64,000 bases of DNA from Streptantibioticus ferralitis (GTDB taxonomy: Bacteria > Actinomycetota > Actinomycetes > Streptomycetales > Streptomycetaceae), in contig NZ_JARHTQ010000002.1 in assembly GCF_029223525.1 (NCBI RefSeq), positions 549,013 through 613,012 of the forward strand, in the 5' to 3' direction. A program made the position numbers and the translations under genes. Positions 50,645 to 57,897 of the stretch are shown piece by piece (the stretch's first letter is position 1; every line of letters starts with the position of its first letter). The notes under the pieces are model-generated. The model saw nothing but the letters and a program-made list of their open reading frames with translations. It was not told where the DNA came from and did not search any database.

Positions 50645-52030
50645 TTACTGATGTGCGGTCAGGACCGGCCCGGCGGTTGCTGGGATGTGCGGGCTGCTGT
50701 CACGGGTGACGCTGTGTTCTGGGCTGGCCCGGTGAGGGAACTCGGCGTCGACGGGATCGAGTTGGGCCGGGCCGTCGGGAGCGTTGAGCACTGGTGGGAA
50801 CGGCGCTCTGGCTTCGATGAGGGCGGCGTATCCGTTCAGCACCCGAGGAGAGTCCACCGCGACGGCGCCGACCAGTCGGCCTCGTTGCCCGTAGGCGGCG
50901 ACGAACCGGTGCTGGTCGAACGATCCCTGGGTGACGACGACCTGGTCGGCGATGGTGGGCAGGCCCACGGACTTCAGGTTGACCCCGAACTGGTTGGACC
51001 AGAAGGCGGGCAGGGGTTGGTGGATGCGGTGGTCGAGGGGATCGTGGGTCATGTTGTGCGCGGCGGTGCGCGCCTGGGCGACGGCGTTGTCCCAGTGGTC
51101 CAAGCGCAGGGGGTGTCCGGGGAAGAGCGGGTGCGGCCAGCGGGCGACATCACCGGCGGCGAAGACGTCCTCGACGACGGTCCCGTCGGCGGCCAGCGCT
51201 CGGCAGGCGCCGTCACACCTCACCCCACGGTGATCGGCGGCCAGTATGGAATCCGCCAGCCACTCGGTGTTCGCCACCGCACCCGTCGCGACCACGGCCA
51301 CCTCGGCGGGCAGCACGGTCCCGTCGGACAGTCGTGCCCGGCGCAACCGCCCGGCCGGATCACCCTCCAAGGCGTGCACGGTGGTGTTCAGTCGCAGGTC
51401 CACCCCGGCGTCACGGTGCAGATCGGCGGCGACCCGGCCGATCACACCGCCCAGCGCGCTCGCCAAGGGAGCCCCGCTGCGCTGGGTGACCGTCACGTTC
51501 AGCCCCAGATCCCGGCACGCCGAGGCGACCTCGCCACCGGTGAAGCCGCCACCGATCACCAGCACCCGGCGGGGACCGGACAGCAGCGCCGCGCGCAACC
51601 GGTCGGCGTCGTCCCGGCTGCGCAGCACATGCACTCCGTGCAGGCCACCCCCGGCCCGCTCGGGCCACGGGCGTGCGTGGGTGCCCGTGGCGATCAGCAG
51701 CCGGTCGAAGTCCACCCGCCGCCCATCGGCCAGCGCCACCTGGCGGCCGGGCACGTCCAGCCCCGTCGCGGCGCTGCCCAGCAGCCACCGCGCGTCGATG
51801 TTCCGCACCCGGGGCAGCACCGTGTGGTCCGTGGTCAGCCACCCGGACAGCACCGCCTTCGACAGCGGCGGCCGGTCGTAGGGCTCATGGGGCTCGTCGC
51901 CGATAAGGGTGAGATCCCCGGTGAATCCCTCGTCCCGCAACGCCTCGGCCGCGCGCAACCCGGCCAGCGAGGCGCCGACCACGACGATCCGACCGACGCT
52001 GCCTCGCCCTGCCGGGCCCATGGCGGTCAC
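50645..52030 (-). CDS. FAD-dependent ferredoxin reductase
   Basis: 461 aa of the putidaredoxin-reductase/rhodocoxin-reductase class. FAD motif RIVVVGASLAGLRAAEALRD, PYDRPPLSKAVLSG, FDRLLIATGTHARPWP, NAD motif RVLVIGGGFTGGEVASACRD, second FAD motif DVFAAGDVARWPHPLFPGHP. A C-terminal reductase domain follows (ALPAFWSNQFGVNLKSVGLP). The last 45 residues are non-conserved. The ATG overlaps the ferredoxin stop (ATGA). It passes NADH electrons to the ferredoxin and P450. Confidence 0.93.
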   Translation of the reverse strand: MTAMGPAGRGSVGRIVVVGASLAGLRAAEALRDEGFTGDLTLIGDEPHEPYDRPPLSKAVLSGWLTTDHTVLPRVRNIDARWLLGSAATGLDVPGRQVALADGRRVDFDRLLIATGTHARPWPERAGGGLHGVHVLRSRDDADRLRAALLSGPRRVLVIGGGFTGGEVASACRDLGLNVTVTQRSGAPLASALGGVIGRVAADLHRDAGVDLRLNTTVHALEGDPAGRLRRARLSDGTVLPAEVAVVATGAVANTEWLADSILAADHRGVRCDGACRALAADGTVVEDVFAAGDVARWPHPLFPGHPLRLDHWDNAVAQARTAAHNMTHDPLDHRIHQPLPAFWSNQFGVNLKSVGLPTIADQVVVTQGSFDQHRFVAAYGQRGRLVGAVAVDSPRVLNGYAALIEARAPFPPVLNAPDGPAQLDPVDAEFPHRASPEHSVTRDSSPHIPATAGPVLTAHQ

Positions 52031-52281
52031 TGGTCCTGCCTTGAGGACAGGGGTGACGCCTCAGTGGCGCCGCTCAGCGTGATCGCCTGTACGGGGCACG
52101 CCGCAGCGGCCCGCTCGACCTCGTGGCGCGTGCTGGCGTCGGGCGCGTAGTCGTACTCCAGCGACTCCTCGCCGTGGAAGCGGAAGACCGTCGGCGCGGC
52201 ATAGACGCACTGTCCGTAGCTCTGGCACCGGTTCAGGTCCACCACGAGCCGCAGCGTCTCCGGTGGGGACTGCCTGATCAT
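52027..52281 (-). CDS. [3Fe-4S]-type ferredoxin
   Basis: 84 aa. VVDLNRCQSYGQCVYAAPTV supplies two cluster cysteines (C-x5-C) and AAACPVQAITL the third, with the missing fourth typical of P450-partner 3Fe-4S ferredoxins. SD GAGAGGGAAG fixes the ATG at 52281. First gene of the ferredoxin-reductase-P450 operon. Confidence 0.9.
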   Translation of the reverse strand: MIRQSPPETLRLVVDLNRCQSYGQCVYAAPTVFRFHGEESLEYDYAPDASTRHEVERAAAACPVQAITLSGATEASPLSSRQDQ

Positions 52282-52382
52282 TTCTTCCCTCTCATCGCTG
52301 GTCGGCGTGAGCCCGGCATCGGCAGGTCCGCCATCCGCGGGCTGACGGCGGCCACCCGGCCTGTCATCGCGAGTCCAACTCG

Positions 52383-52398
52383 AATAGTGATCGCTATT
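52383..52398. promoter_or_regulatory. TetR operator 1 of the P450 operon
   Basis: AATAGTGATCGCTATT, near-perfect 16-bp inverted repeat in the tetR/ferredoxin divergent region, close to the leftward promoter. It shares the pattern ATAG-YGAYYG-CTAT with operator 2. Confidence 0.7.
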
Positions 52399-52423
52399 GG
52401 AACCGTACACGCTATCCGGACTT

Positions 52424-52452
52424 TGACATAGCGACTGCTATCTGAATAGTCT
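52424..52452 (+). promoter_or_regulatory. tetR promoter with embedded operator 2
   Basis: -35 TTGACA (52424-52429), 17-nt spacer, -10 TAGTCT (52447-52452). The palindrome ATAGC-gact-GCTAT (52428-52441) occupies the spacer. The ATG at 52460 lies 8 nt after the -10, so transcription should start at or beside the start codon: a leaderless mRNA. Repressor binding here would block polymerase directly. Confidence 0.7.
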
Positions 52453-52459
52453 TTGCAAC

Positions 52460-53122
52460 ATGGATGCGGAGCGCGATGAACCAATACGGCAGCGGTTGAC
52501 CCGAGGCGAAGCCAAGGCCCGCACCCGGGCGCTGCTGCTGGACGCGGCGGCCCGGGTCTTCGCCCGCAAGGGCTTCACCGGTGCCTCGGTGGAGGAGGTC
52601 GCCGAGGCAGCGGGCTTCTCCACCGGCGCCCTCTACTCCAACTTCGACAGCAAGGAAGCCCTGTTCCTGGAACTGCTGTCGCACCGCCAGACGGACCGCA
52701 TCACCGAGGCCGCCCAGGCACTGAACAGCCATGAGGTGGGCACCGGGGAAGCCGCCGCCGAACTGGGGCGCCTGCTGATCGACGTCGCCGACAAGGACAT
52801 CGACTTCGCGCCGCTACAGGCCGAGTTCTGGCTGTACGCGATCCGTAACCCTGAGGTACTGGACACCCTGGCGGCCAAGCTGCGTGAACCACGCAGGGCG
52901 CTGGAAGACGTGATCAGCACATCTCTCGCCCGGCAGGGTGCACCCGCCGGCGTCTCCCCGGAAGCGGTGGCCACGGTGGTGGCGGCGTTGTTCCAGGGCC
53001 TGGTGCGCCAGCGGCGCATCGACCCCTCCAGCGTTTCCGAAGCACTCTTCGGCCAGGCCCTGAAGTGGATCTTCGTCGGAATCAGCGCCAGCGACGTGCC
53101 CGCGCCCGACGACGGCGACTGA
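52460..53122 (+). CDS. TetR-family repressor of the P450 operon
   Basis: 220 aa. HTH: ARTRALLLDAAARVFARKGF, TGASVEEVAEAAGFSTGALY, SNFDSKEALFLELLSHRQTD. The ligand domain is all-helical (ELGRLLIDVADKDIDFAPLQ ... ALKWIFVGISASDVP). Divergent from the ferredoxin gene with two matching palindromes between; no SD, consistent with a leaderless message. Probably represses itself and the oxidation operon until a substrate-like ligand binds. Confidence 0.92.
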   Translation: MDAERDEPIRQRLTRGEAKARTRALLLDAAARVFARKGFTGASVEEVAEAAGFSTGALYSNFDSKEALFLELLSHRQTDRITEAAQALNSHEVGTGEAAAELGRLLIDVADKDIDFAPLQAEFWLYAIRNPEVLDTLAAKLREPRRALEDVISTSLARQGAPAGVSPEAVATVVAALFQGLVRQRRIDPSSVSEALFGQALKWIFVGISASDVPAPDDGD

Positions 53123-53213
53123 CCGTCACGATCGCCCCGACGACCGTCACTGTGAACGGCCGCGCAGCAAGGCTGATCAGGCGTTGCGGCCTCCCACGAA
53201 GGAGTTGCCCTTC

Positions 53214-53885
53214 ATGAACCCGACCCGACACCCCCGCCGTGCGGGCCGTCCGCGCCGCCCCGGCGCGGCCCGGATCCTTCGGATTCGCTACGCCGCCGTC
53301 GGTGTCGTCCTGGCCCTCACCTGGATGGGCGAGGGCAACGAGCCAGCCTGGGGACACGCCCTGCGCGCTGTGCTCATCCTGCTGATCGTGCCGCCCGCGC
53401 TCCTGCTGTCCGATCGCCGGCTCACCCGGGCGGTATACGAATCCGCGCACCCCCGGTGGCCCATCGCCCGACTGATCACCGTCAGGACGGCCATCATCTC
53501 GGCGGCGTTCGGGGCGGCCTACCTGCTCGGCTGCCTGGTAGACCCGCACGCCGCACATTCCGTCGTCTTCTTGGGCGTTCGACTGCTGCTCGTCCTGCTG
53601 ACGATTCCCCTGCAGATCCGTGCGGCGCACCGTATGCGCGCGAGCGAGGTGCATCCGTCGACCGACCCCGTTGTGTCGGCACCCCGTCTGATCGGCGCCA
53701 AACTCGCCCTCATCGCCGCCGCACTCCTCGCCCAGACGCTGCTCGGCCACTACACGCCCAACGCCAGCGCGATGGTCGCGGCGGCGATCGCCCTCACGGC
53801 GGCCATCGTCGGCCCTCGCATCCACGACTGGCTGCTCATCACCCCGACCACTCCGAAGAACGCACCGTCACGGGCCGCGGCCTGA
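53214..53885 (+). CDS. Membrane protein of unknown function
   Basis: 223 aa. Arg/Pro-rich N-terminus, then about six hydrophobic segments (YAAVGVVLALTWMGEG, ALRAVLILLIVPPALLL, IISAAFGAAYLLGCLV, VVFLGVRLLLVLLTIPLQI, LALIAAALLAQTLLG, SAMVAAAIALTAAIVG). SD GGAG is well placed. No family recognised. It is 91 bp downstream of tetR on the same strand and could be co-transcribed with it. Confidence 0.7.
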   Translation: MNPTRHPRRAGRPRRPGAARILRIRYAAVGVVLALTWMGEGNEPAWGHALRAVLILLIVPPALLLSDRRLTRAVYESAHPRWPIARLITVRTAIISAAFGAAYLLGCLVDPHAAHSVVFLGVRLLLVLLTIPLQIRAAHRMRASEVHPSTDPVVSAPRLIGAKLALIAAALLAQTLLGHYTPNASAMVAAAIALTAAIVGPRIHDWLLITPTTPKNAPSRAAA

Positions 53886-53895
53886 CTCGAATCCG

Positions 53896-53917
53896 CCCCT
53901 GCCAACTCCGGCAGGGG
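53896..53917 (+). terminator. Hairpin after the membrane protein gene
   Basis: CCCCTGCC-AACTCC-GGCAGGGG, perfect 8-bp stem starting 10 bp past the stop. Confidence 0.65.
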
Positions 53918-54556
53918 ATCGGCCCCTTCGGCAATCCCGAGAACGGCGAACCTCAAGCTCGGGCCCGACTCCGCCCCTTCACCTGGACAGGGCACGGCGC
54001 CGCATGGAGCTGGTTGCGGCAGCACGATCCCGAGGGGATGGCCCGGCTCATGCCGGCGTTCTTCGCCCTCGATCTGGACGATTCGCCGCACGCCAGGATC
54101 AAGTTCTACATGACGGTGGCCGAGCAATCCACGTCCGAACTCCAGGCGCGCGCGGACCATTTGTCCAGTGTTGCCGGACGTACCGCCGCCGACTTCATCG
54201 ACAGCCTGTCGACCCACGGCTCGACCGCACTCGCCGGTCCTGGAGTTCGGCCGACGCTGTGTTGGAGCATGACGTCGCACGACCGCCTACGGCCCGACGA
54301 CGCAACGCTGTACCTGCCCTTCAACCGCTACACGCCGGACGGGCAGGAGGCGTTGGGCCGTCTCCGGAAGATCCTTGAACCAGCGCACTTCCACCGGATC
54401 GAGCGCCTCGTCGCACAACGCACTGGCGACGGGGCCCCGTCGGAACCGGTGAACCCCTTCCTCTGGGCGGGGACGAAGCTGAACCGAGGAGGGAAGGTCC
54501 TCACCCTCTACGTCTCAGCGGACGTCGTGGACTCGGCCAGCCGCACCGCGCAGTGA
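53918..54556 (+). pseudogene. DMATS-type aromatic prenyltransferase, C-terminal fragment
   Basis: An open frame of about 210 codons without its own start matches the second half of bacterial ABBA/DMATS prenyltransferases: PAFFALDLDDSPHARIKFYM (the xxKVYxR-type diphosphate-binding strand), TLCWSMTSHDRLRPDDATLY, LPFNRYTPDGQEALGRL and GKVLTLYVSADVVD. Intact enzymes are about 360-400 aa and attach dimethylallyl groups to Trp or indoles. The N-terminal half is replaced by the terminator of the preceding gene, so this is a truncated relic; an internal ATG at 54051 (MPAFF) could at most give a partial barrel. Confidence 0.72.
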
Positions 54557-54639
54557 CGCACTCCGTCCGCCGTCTCAAGATGAGCCGGTGGTGCTCGGTG
54601 GTGCGGGGGCCGCGCTCGGGGTGGGCGCGGCCGCGGCCC

Positions 54640-54890
54640 GGTCACCCGATGTCGTCCGGCCAGCCGCTGACCGGATAGTCGACGAGGAGTTGCTGATCAC
54701 GCCCGACGAGGCGGTCCACGGCGCCGCACTGCCGGTCTCGAAGCCCGGGTTGCCCAGCAGCGCCGGGGTGCACCCGCCGCCGCTGCCGGAGCCGACGGCC
54801 CAGGAGAACGTGGTACTGCCGGAGGCACCAGTGGTGTCGGTTGCGGTGACCGTCACCGACGAGGCGGAGGCCGGTACGCGGGTGCGCCGT
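54640..54890 (-). pseudogene. C-terminal fragment of a secreted enzyme (Ig-like plus jelly-roll)
   Basis: Minus-strand frame reads SSVTVTATDTTGASGSTTFS, a Ser/Gly linker, then CTPALLGNPGFETGSAAPWT and ASSGVISNSSS, the usual end of streptomycete secreted proteases and glycosidases with a putative-Ig repeat and a P-domain/CBM-like module. The frame then runs into unrelated residues, and no catalytic domain lies upstream. A relic. Confidence 0.55.
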
Positions 54891-54908
54891 TCTCCTACCC
54901 ACAACGCG

Positions 54909-54945
54909 AGGTGCCTGCGGCCGAACCCATCGGCCGCAGGCACCT
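54909..54945 (-). terminator. Hairpin after the FUSC gene
   Basis: Perfect 16-bp stem AGGTGCCTGCGGCCGA/TCGGCCGCAGGCACCT, 5-nt loop, 29 bp past the FUSC stop. Confidence 0.8.
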
Positions 54946-54973
54946 GTTGAACGTGGCGGATGCGAGGCGCCCG

Positions 54974-56914
54974 TCAGGCTGCCACGGAGAAGCTCCGCAG
55001 AACGCGCAGTTGGTCGGCGACATCCGCGAGGCTGGCGCAGAGCGCGCTCAGCTCGGGCGCCGCGGGCAGCGCGAGCGGGCGGGTGGGGCGCCGGGCTGAG
55101 GCGTCCGCGGCCAGCCGCGCCAGGGCGTCCGCGAGGTGGCGGGTCTCATCCGCGGGCAGGGGGCGCTGACCGTGCTCCAGCCGTACCGCGCAGGCGGTGG
55201 TGGCATCGACCAGCCGCTCGACGGCCAGCAGGGCGGGCGCCCACTGGGCGCCGGGCACCCCGGCGGGCGGCAGTTCCGCCGCGGCCTGCGCGACCGCCGT
55301 ACGGGCTTCGCCAAGCGCGCGGTATGCGGCCCGCCGCAGCCGTACCCGCTCGTCGTGCCCCTCACCCGGGGCGCTCACGACCTGGGCGAAGTACGCCTCG
55401 GCGGCCCGCAGCGCGGCCGCCCAGTGTTCGGCGACCGCCACCCGCCGACCACCGAGCCATGGCAGATGCCCCACGATGAACGCGATCAGGCAGCCGAGCA
55501 GGGTGTCGACCATTCGCGCGTCGGGCGCGCCGTTGGTACCGCTGACGACGGCGAGGGCGAGCACGATGCTGGTCAGCGCTGCTGTCTGGAAGGCGAAGTG
55601 CCGTGCGGCGATGGGGATCAGGGCGCCACCCAGCGCCGCGGCGGCCACCGGCCCGGCGACTCCCGGCAAGGTCGCGTCCAGGGCGGCGAATACGGCGATG
55701 CCGAGGGCGGTCCCCAGCACCCGGCTGACCGCGCGGGAGAACAGCGGCCCCAGATCCGGCTTGGCGAGGAAAGCCGCGGTGACCGGCAGCCAGTACCACT
55801 GCGCGGGCCGCAGCACTTCGGCGACCGCCACGCACGCGCCCACGCACAGGGCCACCCTCAGTCCGTACTCACGGCCGAGCGGGCCGACGGCCCTCCGCAG
55901 GCCCGGATGGTTGCGCAGCCGATGCGTTCGCGGCGGCACGGGGGCAAGGGAGTGCGGCGCGTCGAACACCTCGGCGGCGCGCATGAGCGCCTCGTGGAGG
56001 GCACGTCGACCAGGGGTCTCGGGCGCGGGCGCGCCGAGCGGGCCGCAGGGTTCCGCGTCGCGCACGGCACGGGCCAGCCGCAGCGGAGCGTCCAGGGTCG
56101 TGCTGGGCAGCCGCCTGCCTTCCCACAGCAGGGTCACGGCCGCTTCGCTCACCGCGGTCGCCGCGGACAACTGCGCCCGCAGGCGCCGCTCGGCGGCCGA
56201 GGCGCGACTGAGACGGCGGATGCCCCGGTGATGATCCAGGGCGGCGTGGGCGTCGTCGAAGGCGGCGGTGAGCCTGCGGCGTTCGGCGTCGCCACGCTCG
56301 GTACCGGCCGCACCCAGCACGGTGCCGAGCGCGTCGAACACCGCCGCGACCGCCTCACGCTCCGCGGAATGCGGCTCAGGCAGCGCGACGGAGACCACCA
56401 GCAGCTGCCACGACGCTCCGACCAGGACCAGTACCGGACCGAGCCAGACGGGTCCGTGATGTGGCAGGCCGATGCCGATCAGCAGGTTGGCCAGGAACTG
56501 CAGCGCCGCGGCGGAAGCGATCGGCCCGATGGCGCTTGCCGCCCCCGAGACATAACCCGCCAGCGCCAGCGCCGGCACCAGCCACAGGGCCTCCGACGGG
56601 ATCCCCGCCGGGATGGCCGCGGCGAGCAGAACGCCGAGCAGGATCCCTAGCGCCCCCGCACAGGCGGGCACGCCGATGCGCATCAGCCGGGTGCGGCGGG
56701 TACCAGGACGGTCATTGACCGTGGCGTACAGAGCACCCAGAGCGCCGAGCACGCCCCACGCGACGTGGTGCGTGGCGACTCCCACCGCCAGCAGCGGTCC
56801 GGTGGTGAGTGCACCGCGCAGAACAGCTCCGTACGGAACGGGTACACGTGGCACACGCAGTGGGTGGCGAAGCCATTCGGGGACGGTGGGACGGCGGTGC
56901 GAGACGGCGGCCAC
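54974..56914 (-). CDS. FUSC-family membrane protein (aromatic-acid exporter-like)
   Basis: 646 aa in the duplicated FUSC layout: an N-terminal bundle of about five helices (VLRGALTTGPLLAVGVATHH, IGVPACAGALGILLGVLLAA, ...), a cytosolic helical region of about 170 residues, a second bundle (VALCVGACVAVAEVLRPAQW, YWLPVTAAFLAKPDLGPLFS, RAVSRVLGTALGIAVFAALD) and a C-terminal helical domain. The PDLGPLFSRAVSRVLGTALG segment is the FUSC signature. Related proteins export aromatic acids (AaeB) or act with lipid/peptidoglycan traffic. GTG start at 56914 with SD AGGGGG about 12 nt away; upstream in-frame sequence is non-conserved. Confidence 0.85.
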   Translation of the reverse strand: MAAVSHRRPTVPEWLRHPLRVPRVPVPYGAVLRGALTTGPLLAVGVATHHVAWGVLGALGALYATVNDRPGTRRTRLMRIGVPACAGALGILLGVLLAAAIPAGIPSEALWLVPALALAGYVSGAASAIGPIASAAALQFLANLLIGIGLPHHGPVWLGPVLVLVGASWQLLVVSVALPEPHSAEREAVAAVFDALGTVLGAAGTERGDAERRRLTAAFDDAHAALDHHRGIRRLSRASAAERRLRAQLSAATAVSEAAVTLLWEGRRLPSTTLDAPLRLARAVRDAEPCGPLGAPAPETPGRRALHEALMRAAEVFDAPHSLAPVPPRTHRLRNHPGLRRAVGPLGREYGLRVALCVGACVAVAEVLRPAQWYWLPVTAAFLAKPDLGPLFSRAVSRVLGTALGIAVFAALDATLPGVAGPVAAAALGGALIPIAARHFAFQTAALTSIVLALAVVSGTNGAPDARMVDTLLGCLIAFIVGHLPWLGGRRVAVAEHWAAALRAAEAYFAQVVSAPGEGHDERVRLRRAAYRALGEARTAVAQAAAELPPAGVPGAQWAPALLAVERLVDATTACAVRLEHGQRPLPADETRHLADALARLAADASARRPTRPLALPAAPELSALCASLADVADQLRVLRSFSVAA

Positions 56915-57148
56915 GTGGCTGGGGTTCCCCCTTGATTCAGTCGCTGCTGACCTGCTCAGCTGTCGCGCAGAGCGTCCGGCGGGGCATCGGCGTCCGCCTC
57001 TGACGTCCGCGGCTCGCGACGGCAAGATCAGTATATTTGCCGGTCTGTGACCGGCTGTTTCCGGTCTGCATATCCCGCCTGTCCTACACATGAACGATCG
57101 GGGCGGTGTCGATCATCCCCGGCGGCACTGTCGCTCGATTCGGTCAAG

Positions 57149-57207
57149 CGAAACGATTGCGTTTCGACGGGGTGCGGTCTACCTTCGAAGAGTACGAAAC
57201 AGTTTCG
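57149..57207 (+). promoter_or_regulatory. tetR promoter with two CGAAAC operators
   Basis: Two inverted repeats use the same half-site: CGAAAC-gattgc-GTTTCG (57149-57166) and CGAAAC-a-GTTTCG (57195-57207). A promoter TTGCGT-N17-TACCTT (57157-57162, 57180-57185) lies between, so the first operator covers the -35 and the second the start of transcription. This would give autoregulation and control of the downstream MFS gene. Confidence 0.65.
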
Positions 57208-57220
57208 ATTCGATCAGAGA

Positions 57221-57254
57221 AGTCCGACCAGAGAAGAAGTCCGACCAGAGAAGA
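57221..57254 (+). repeat. 17-bp tandem repeat in the tetR leader
   Basis: AGTCCGACCAGAGAAGA occurs twice head to tail (57221-57237, 57238-57254), with a degenerate third copy upstream (CGATCAGAGA). It lies just before the SD region of the tetR gene, so copy number could alter spacing or leader structure. Confidence 0.85.
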
Positions 57255-57265
57255 AGGTGGTGGGG

Positions 57266-57859
57266 ATGTCGGCCGCCGCCAACGCCGAAGGTGCCCGCCG
57301 TACCCGCCTCACGCCGGAGCGCGAGGGCGAGCTCTACACGGCCGTTCGCGACCTGCTCCGCGAGGTCGGCTACGACGCACTGACTATGGACGCCGTCGCC
57401 GCTCGCTCCCGGTCGAGCAAGGCCACGCTCTACCGGCAGTGGCAGAGCAAGCCCCGGCTGGTCGCCGCGGCGCTGCGGCATCAGCGGCCCCCACTGAACC
57501 GGTTCGACACCGGCTCGCTCCGCGGAGACCTCCACGAGCTGGCCCGGAGAATGGGCGAGGCGAAGAAGGACGTCGCCGTGATGCAGGCCGTTGCCCCGGC
57601 CGCCCACAAGAACAAGGACCTTGCCGAGGCCCTTCACGAGGCCTTGATCCAGCCCGAGCTGGAGGTGCTCCAGTCGATGCTCGACCGGGCGGTGGCCCGG
57701 GGCGAGGCAGAGGCGGGCGCGCCAGCTCACGAGTTCTTCCCGCACATGGTGACCGGTGCCCTGATGGCCCGCCCGCTGATCGAGCGGTGCGAGGCGGACG
57801 CCACCTACCTCAAGCGCTATCTGGACGCCGTAGTCCTTCCGGTGCTGGTGCGGAACTGA
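57266..57859 (+). CDS. TetR-family regulator of the MFS exporter
   Basis: 197 aa. HTH: ELYTAVRDLLREVGYDALTM, DAVAARSRSSKATLYRQWQS, KPRLVAAALRHQRPPL. C-terminal ligand domain of the TetR_C type (EALIQPELEVLQSMLDRAVA, HEFFPHMVTGALMARPLIER). It precedes the MFS gene by 38 bp in the same direction, a common exporter-regulator unit. Start MSAAANAEGARRTRLTPERE has a GGTGGTGGGG SD. Confidence 0.92.
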   Translation: MSAAANAEGARRTRLTPEREGELYTAVRDLLREVGYDALTMDAVAARSRSSKATLYRQWQSKPRLVAAALRHQRPPLNRFDTGSLRGDLHELARRMGEAKKDVAVMQAVAPAAHKNKDLAEALHEALIQPELEVLQSMLDRAVARGEAEAGAPAHEFFPHMVTGALMARPLIERCEADATYLKRYLDAVVLPVLVRN

Positions 57860-57897
57860 CAGCAGTACTGACCCGGAGTCACCCGGAGGACCTTTTC

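Noticed and set aside
53456..53920. Long plus-strand frame joining the membrane protein region to the prenyltransferase fragment
   Set aside because: Its first part is a shadow of the membrane-protein gene in another frame and would cross that gene's terminator; only the part after about 53918 resembles the family.
54588..54950. 120-codon plus-strand frame
   Set aside because: The opposite strand shows the recognisable secreted-enzyme module and the frame's end lies in the FUSC terminator hairpin.
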